DNA of 35,919 nucleotides from an uncultured Bacteroidota bacterium (GTDB taxonomy: Bacteria > Bacteroidota > Bacteroidia > Chitinophagales > Chitinophagaceae). The translations under genes and the position numbers were made by a program. The stretch is taken from positions 1-35,919 of the forward strand of contig CAIYKV010000220.1 of assembly GCA_903926855.1 (NCBI GenBank). Direction: 5' to 3'. The notes beneath the pieces are model-generated. The model did not search any database. It saw only the letters and a list, made by a program, of their open reading frames with translations, and was not told the origin of the DNA. Below are positions 32,296-35,919 of the stretch, in pieces (position 1 is the first letter of the stretch; each line of letters opens with the position of its first letter).

Positions 32296-33267
32296 ATGAA
32301 TTCTTATTGGAAACGGTTTGTTTTAAAAACTATATTATACAATGCCAGGAGCAGTGAGGTAACTCATTACTCCAATTATGCGCTGGCAAAGGCTTTCAGA
32401 GATTTTAAAATTTCTGTTTTTCGATTATTAAAAGACATTGTGCTGATAGCCTTGGGTATTGCTTCTGCAGCATTTGGATTGGAAAGTTTTTTATTACCCA
32501 ATAAATTTATTGATGGAGGTGCTACTGGTATCTCACTACTAGTCAGTGAGCTGGGATCTATTCCGCTATACATCTTATTATTACTGGTTAATATTCCATT
32601 TATTTTTTTGGGGTATAAAGTAATCGGTAAAACCTTTGCCATTAAAACTGCCATAGCCATTACCGGCCTGGCAATTTGTGTGGCCAGTTTTCATTTTCCG
32701 GAAGTAACACATGATAAACTACTGGTAGCCGTATTTGGTGGCTTTTTTCTCGGTGCAGGAATTGGTCTTTCCGTAAGAGGTGGTGCAGTAATTGATGGAA
32801 CTGAAGTGCTTGCTATTTTTCTTAGTAGGAAATTCGGAACCACGATCGGCGATATTATCATGATCATTAATATCCTGATCTTTTCTGCCGCAGCCTATTT
32901 ACTCTCTATGGAAACCGCCTTGTATTCACTAATTACCTATATGGGCGCTTCGAAAACCCTAGATTTTGTGATTGAAGGTATTGATGAATATACCGGGGTT
33001 ACCATCGTATCATCTCATAGTGAAGAGATCAGGAAAATGATTGTTGAAACTATGGGAAGAGGCGTTACTGTTTACAAAGGAAAACGTGGATTTGGCAGTC
33101 ATGGCGAAAGAAGAGATATTGATATCATCTATTCCGTCATCACCCGACTGGAACTGCACAGATTGAATACAGAAATCACGAAAATAGACCCGAATGCATT
33201 TGTTGTTATGAATAGTGTGAAAGATACCAAGGGAGGAATGATCAAAAAAAGATCCCTGAAACACTAA
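32296..33267 (+). CDS. YitT family membrane protein (DUF161/DUF2179)
   Basis: The 323-residue protein has a polar N-terminus of about 45 residues and five to six membrane segments from residue 46 to about 215. These carry the YitT signatures LESFLLPNKFIDGGATGIS and GGFFLGAGIGLSVRGGAVIDGTEVLA. A cytosolic DUF2179 domain follows (VTIVSSHSEEIRKMIVETM, then GRGVTVYKGKRGFG). The transported substrate of the family is not established. It starts 14 nt after the ATP-grasp-like gene. The N-terminal extension is longer than in Bacillus YitT but common in Bacteroidota members. Confidence 0.92.
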   Translation: MNSYWKRFVLKTILYNARSSEVTHYSNYALAKAFRDFKISVFRLLKDIVLIALGIASAAFGLESFLLPNKFIDGGATGISLLVSELGSIPLYILLLLVNIPFIFLGYKVIGKTFAIKTAIAITGLAICVASFHFPEVTHDKLLVAVFGGFFLGAGIGLSVRGGAVIDGTEVLAIFLSRKFGTTIGDIIMIINILIFSAAAYLLSMETALYSLITYMGASKTLDFVIEGIDEYTGVTIVSSHSEEIRKMIVETMGRGVTVYKGKRGFGSHGERRDIDIIYSVITRLELHRLNTEITKIDPNAFVVMNSVKDTKGGMIKKRSLKH

Positions 33268-33387
33268 TTATATTTCGTTCTCAGATACTCTGTTTAGTTT
33301 TCAAATTTTCTATTTCTGAACCCTGCCTAAAAAAATAAGGGTATTGATGAATTCCGTTTTAATTTCGCAGAATACCAGACAAGACTC

Positions 33388-34182
33388 ATGAGAAAGATAT
33401 TACTGATTTTAAGCTGCCTGTGTTCAGGCTTCCTCTTTGCACAGGATAATTACGAAATTCAGGTGTACGGTGCCCCTACTATGGAAAAAGGACAAACCAT
33501 GTTTGAATTGCACAGTAATTACACTTTTAACGGACAAAGAAATGTTGTAAAAGGGGTATTACCCTCCTACCATTCGCTACATGAAACTGTAGAAATCACT
33601 ACTGGTATCACAGATAATTTTGAAGTGGGTCTTTATCTTTTTACCAATTACACCCCTGACCATGGCTGGAAAGTGATTGGCTCGCATATCAGACCAAGGA
33701 TTGCGGCACCGGAAAGTTGGAAGCTTCCGGTAGGACTTAGCTTATCTGCTGAAATTGGTTGGCAAAGCAGTCAGTATGCCAGCGAAACTTTTAGTCTGGA
33801 AATAAGACCTATCATCGATAAGACCTTTGGTAATTTATACCTGGCTTTAAATCCTGTTTTAGGAGTTAGTTTACAGGGAGCAGATAAACCTTCCGCACCA
33901 GATTTTTCTCCAAATGTTAAAGCTGCATATGCGGTTTCGAAAAAAGTTAGCCTGGGAGCAGAATACTATGGCGATATGGGGCCCCTTAACAACTTCAATA
34001 AACTACCCGAACAAAACCATGCTGTTTTTTTGGTTGCTGATCTTTACCTTGACCCAAAATGGGAAGTGAATTTCGGTCCAGGCTTTGGTTTAACCAATGC
34101 TACCGACGGACTTGTTATGAAACTGATACTAGGCAGGCATATTGACTGGGGAAAGAAGAAAAAAACACAGGTTAAAGAGTAG
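33388..34182 (+). CDS. Outer-membrane beta-barrel protein of unknown function
   Basis: The 264-residue protein has a signal peptide (MRKILLILSCLCSGFLFAQ). The remainder alternates polar and hydrophobic residues in about twelve strands (TVEITTGITDNFEVGLYLF, then PVGLSLSAEIGWQ, KVSLGAEYYGDM, WEVNFGPGFGLTN), as in small transporter-like barrels. It ends in a lysine-rich tail (GKKKKTQVKE) instead of a terminal aromatic, which is unusual for a classical barrel. A TAATTTCG sequence some 25 nt upstream resembles the promoter box with one mismatch. It converges with the Porin_10-like gene. Confidence 0.7.
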   Translation: MRKILLILSCLCSGFLFAQDNYEIQVYGAPTMEKGQTMFELHSNYTFNGQRNVVKGVLPSYHSLHETVEITTGITDNFEVGLYLFTNYTPDHGWKVIGSHIRPRIAAPESWKLPVGLSLSAEIGWQSSQYASETFSLEIRPIIDKTFGNLYLALNPVLGVSLQGADKPSAPDFSPNVKAAYAVSKKVSLGAEYYGDMGPLNNFNKLPEQNHAVFLVADLYLDPKWEVNFGPGFGLTNATDGLVMKLILGRHIDWGKKKKTQVKE

Positions 34183-34212
34183 TTGTATAGTACTGATTTA
34201 TTAAAATACCTT

Positions 34213-35919
34213 TTAATTTACAAAACTCCACCAAATCCCAAATCTTACCCATAATCCTGTGGAAGGATATTGTGGGGCCATAAAATTGAGTTTGGTGAAC
34301 GCAAACCCATTATTCACATTTAACGTATTTAGATTCTCTAAGCGGAAGAATCCTTTAAAGCTTTTGATTCGAAAATGCAGAAAAGCATTCAACTCAGGGC
34401 GATTGTTGATGGTAGTAGAATTCTGAACAAAATACTGACCAATAAACGGGGAATAATTATCCGCCTTATAAGCGGTATTGTATGTCATTTCAAGCCCGGT
34501 TGATAAAAACAGATTTGTCGAAAAATTACCTTCAAAAGCAATACGGTTGCGTGTTAACAGGAATGGAAGATTAACTACAGTTTGCCCTGTAGTTTGTTGC
34601 ATATGAATTTCTGTATACCAATTCCAGTATCTTGACAACTTAAATTTTTTCTCCGCATTCAGGTGTAACACATTGAACAAAGTAGCTTCTTGTTTTGCCG
34701 AAAAAAAACTATCAAAATACATGTAGTTATTTACAGCAAAGTATTCACCTCCCAGTTTCCAACCACTCCGTGGATTTTCATACAAGGCAAATACACGAAT
34801 AATATTTTCTTTACCAAATCCGGTTCTGTTCTTAATAGGAAAACTACTCAATGGGTTTAAAAGGAAGGATGGGGAACGGTTCACATTCTGGAATCCGATA
34901 TTAAAATACCCAAGCTTTCTACCCAACATACGCTTCATGCTGATATAAGCTGCATAATCTCCGGAATTATATCCGGTAAGATATAATTGACCATTGGCTT
35001 CAATATCCCAAACCTGGTTCTTGGTTCGGTTTCTATACTCGCCGGATACATACACATTATATAAACTGGTACTGGAGATAGTATCAAAAGTGCCTTTCAG
35101 GTTTTGTAAAGCAATACTGGCTTTCAGGTATTGGCTCTGGTTTGTTTTTTGAGGGAAAGAAATCAAACTGAACTCATTGGTCATATCATTCCAGGAATCC
35201 TTGAAACGAAGACTATCGGATTTATTTGTATAATTGAAGTATTCCAGATAACGGGCGGAATTAACAGAATCCACATTATTATCAAAGAAATTATAACTAC
35301 TCCCAGTTAATTTAAACGTATGTTCCAGCCGGATTCGCGGATAGAATAGTTTATAGGTGACGGAATCCGTAACCAAAGAATCCTTAGGACCAAAATCGAT
35401 ATGATGTCTTAGGAAAATAGTAGACTGCTTATATATATTACCTGTATTAACAGTAGTGTTAAATGGATTTCTTACAGCGGTACCGGCAATACCCAGTCTT
35501 GTTTCCAATTCATAAGGATCATTCAAAGCCAGGCTATCCAGTTTTTTTGCATCCTGTAATCCCCCATTTTCCGAAGAAGCACTTTTATTAGCAATCAGGA
35601 TCAGAAATAACTCATATTTTTTATTCAATGTCTGGTAATGGGAGGTAAAACGGAAATTATTCTGGCTGGCATTCTGGTTTTTCAAGTTGCCAGGATCATT
35701 ACTAAACTTATATTCAATCGAAAAATTGAAATTGCTTTTCTTATTCTGGGTATGTACAATACTGATCAATTGCTCCGCTTTACTTCCTAACAGATAAGAT
35801 AATTCTGTATAGGGTCTTGTGGTCTGGTATAGTTTTGTATTCTCGAGAGTGAATTGGTAAATATCATATTGATGAAACCCTGCATCAAATCCCGGTTTCA
35901 TTAATGGATTAAAGAAATA
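34213..35919 (-). CDS. Porin_10-type putative outer-membrane protein (5' end cut by window)
   Basis: The frame is open to the window edge: upstream of the internal ATG at 35901 it continues as YFFNPL, so the true start lies outside. The 568 or so visible residues match the Bacteroidota putative porin family (Porin_10): NPLMKPGFDAGFHQYDIYQF near the visible start, and many beta strands with aromatic girdle residues such as LGYFNIGFQNVNRSPSFLL. The C-terminus is an aromatic strand (LWVRFGIWWSFVN). The function is presumed passage of solutes through the outer membrane; nothing here shows the substrate. It is 30 nt from the convergent neighbouring gene. Confidence 0.87.
   Translation of the reverse strand, partial: YFFNPLMKPGFDAGFHQYDIYQFTLENTKLYQTTRPYTELSYLLGSKAEQLISIVHTQNKKSNFNFSIEYKFSNDPGNLKNQNASQNNFRFTSHYQTLNKKYELFLILIANKSASSENGGLQDAKKLDSLALNDPYELETRLGIAGTAVRNPFNTTVNTGNIYKQSTIFLRHHIDFGPKDSLVTDSVTYKLFYPRIRLEHTFKLTGSSYNFFDNNVDSVNSARYLEYFNYTNKSDSLRFKDSWNDMTNEFSLISFPQKTNQSQYLKASIALQNLKGTFDTISSTSLYNVYVSGEYRNRTKNQVWDIEANGQLYLTGYNSGDYAAYISMKRMLGRKLGYFNIGFQNVNRSPSFLLNPLSSFPIKNRTGFGKENIIRVFALYENPRSGWKLGGEYFAVNNYMYFDSFFSAKQEATLFNVLHLNAEKKFKLSRYWNWYTEIHMQQTTGQTVVNLPFLLTRNRIAFEGNFSTNLFLSTGLEMTYNTAYKADNYSPFIGQYFVQNSTTINNRPELNAFLHFRIKSFKGFFRLENLNTLNVNNGFAFTKLNFMAPQYPSTGLWVRFGIWWSFVN

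Overview
The window looks like a chromosomal segment of a Bacteroidota bacterium, most likely family Chitinophagaceae or a close relative. The reasons are a putative Porin_10-type protein, an Oar-like TonB-dependent receptor without a SusD partner, paired secreted M16 peptidases, LytS/LytTR signalling, the succinylase enzyme DapD, low GC content, absence of Shine-Dalgarno-like sites, and several matches to the Bacteroidota promoter (TTG, 17-23 nt, TAnnTTTG). The family-level placement is inference. No phage, plasmid, intact insertion sequence or CRISPR array was seen.

Layout. 1-3103 (minus): two secreted M16 zinc peptidase-family proteins, one with an intact HxxEH motif and one without (cut by the window edge). 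3226-7292 (minus): a run of glycosyltransferase 9, CCA-adding enzyme, pRiA4b ORF-3-like protein and MiaA. The CCA-adding enzyme gene carries a single-base frameshift. 7293-7944: a non-coding stretch with 11 perfectly phased copies of an 11-bp repeat. 7945-8895 (minus): a small unknown protein and the threonylcarbamoyl-AMP synthase. 8995-10793 (plus): DapD and a DMT-family transporter, separated by a perfect 18-bp stem inverted repeat. 11004-13978 (plus): a LiaF-like membrane protein, a DUF4288-like protein, a LytS-type histidine kinase and a LytTR regulator behind a good promoter, faced by an orphan receiver protein and a NarL-type regulator on the minus strand. 15868-21514 (plus): a small acidic protein, the large TonB-dependent receptor and an outer-membrane porin-like protein. 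21541-23034 (minus): a secreted TlpA-like thioredoxin-fold protein. 23790-26273 (plus): a secreted M1 aminopeptidase, then a bidirectional terminator and tRNA-Leu(CAG). 26508-27488 (minus): a LuxE-like acyl-protein synthetase. 27530-34182 (plus): a lipoprotein, a UbiA-like membrane protein, an M42 peptidase, a class I glutamine amidotransferase, an ATP-grasp-like protein, a YitT-family membrane protein and an outer-membrane protein. 34213 to the end (minus): a Porin_10-like protein cut by the window edge.

The most interesting region is 23035-23533. Reading on the minus strand, a strong promoter overlaps a 21-bp palindromic site and is followed about 30 nt later by an unannotated 28-codon ORF whose last seven codons are Cys-Cys-Cys-Asp-Ser-Cys-Cys before the stop. 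This has the form of a cysteine-responsive leader peptide. About 225 nt further on come a 10-bp GC-rich hairpin and a second copy of the palindrome, which overlaps the -10-like element of the TlpA-like gene. The architecture suggests thiol or sulfur-status control of the secreted thioredoxin-fold protein by a shared repressor plus attenuation. This is inference and untested.

The frameshift in cca matters because the only tRNA gene in the window does not encode its 3' CCA, so the cell should need a working CCA-adding enzyme. The deletion is therefore a sequencing error, a recoding site, or evidence of a second enzyme elsewhere.
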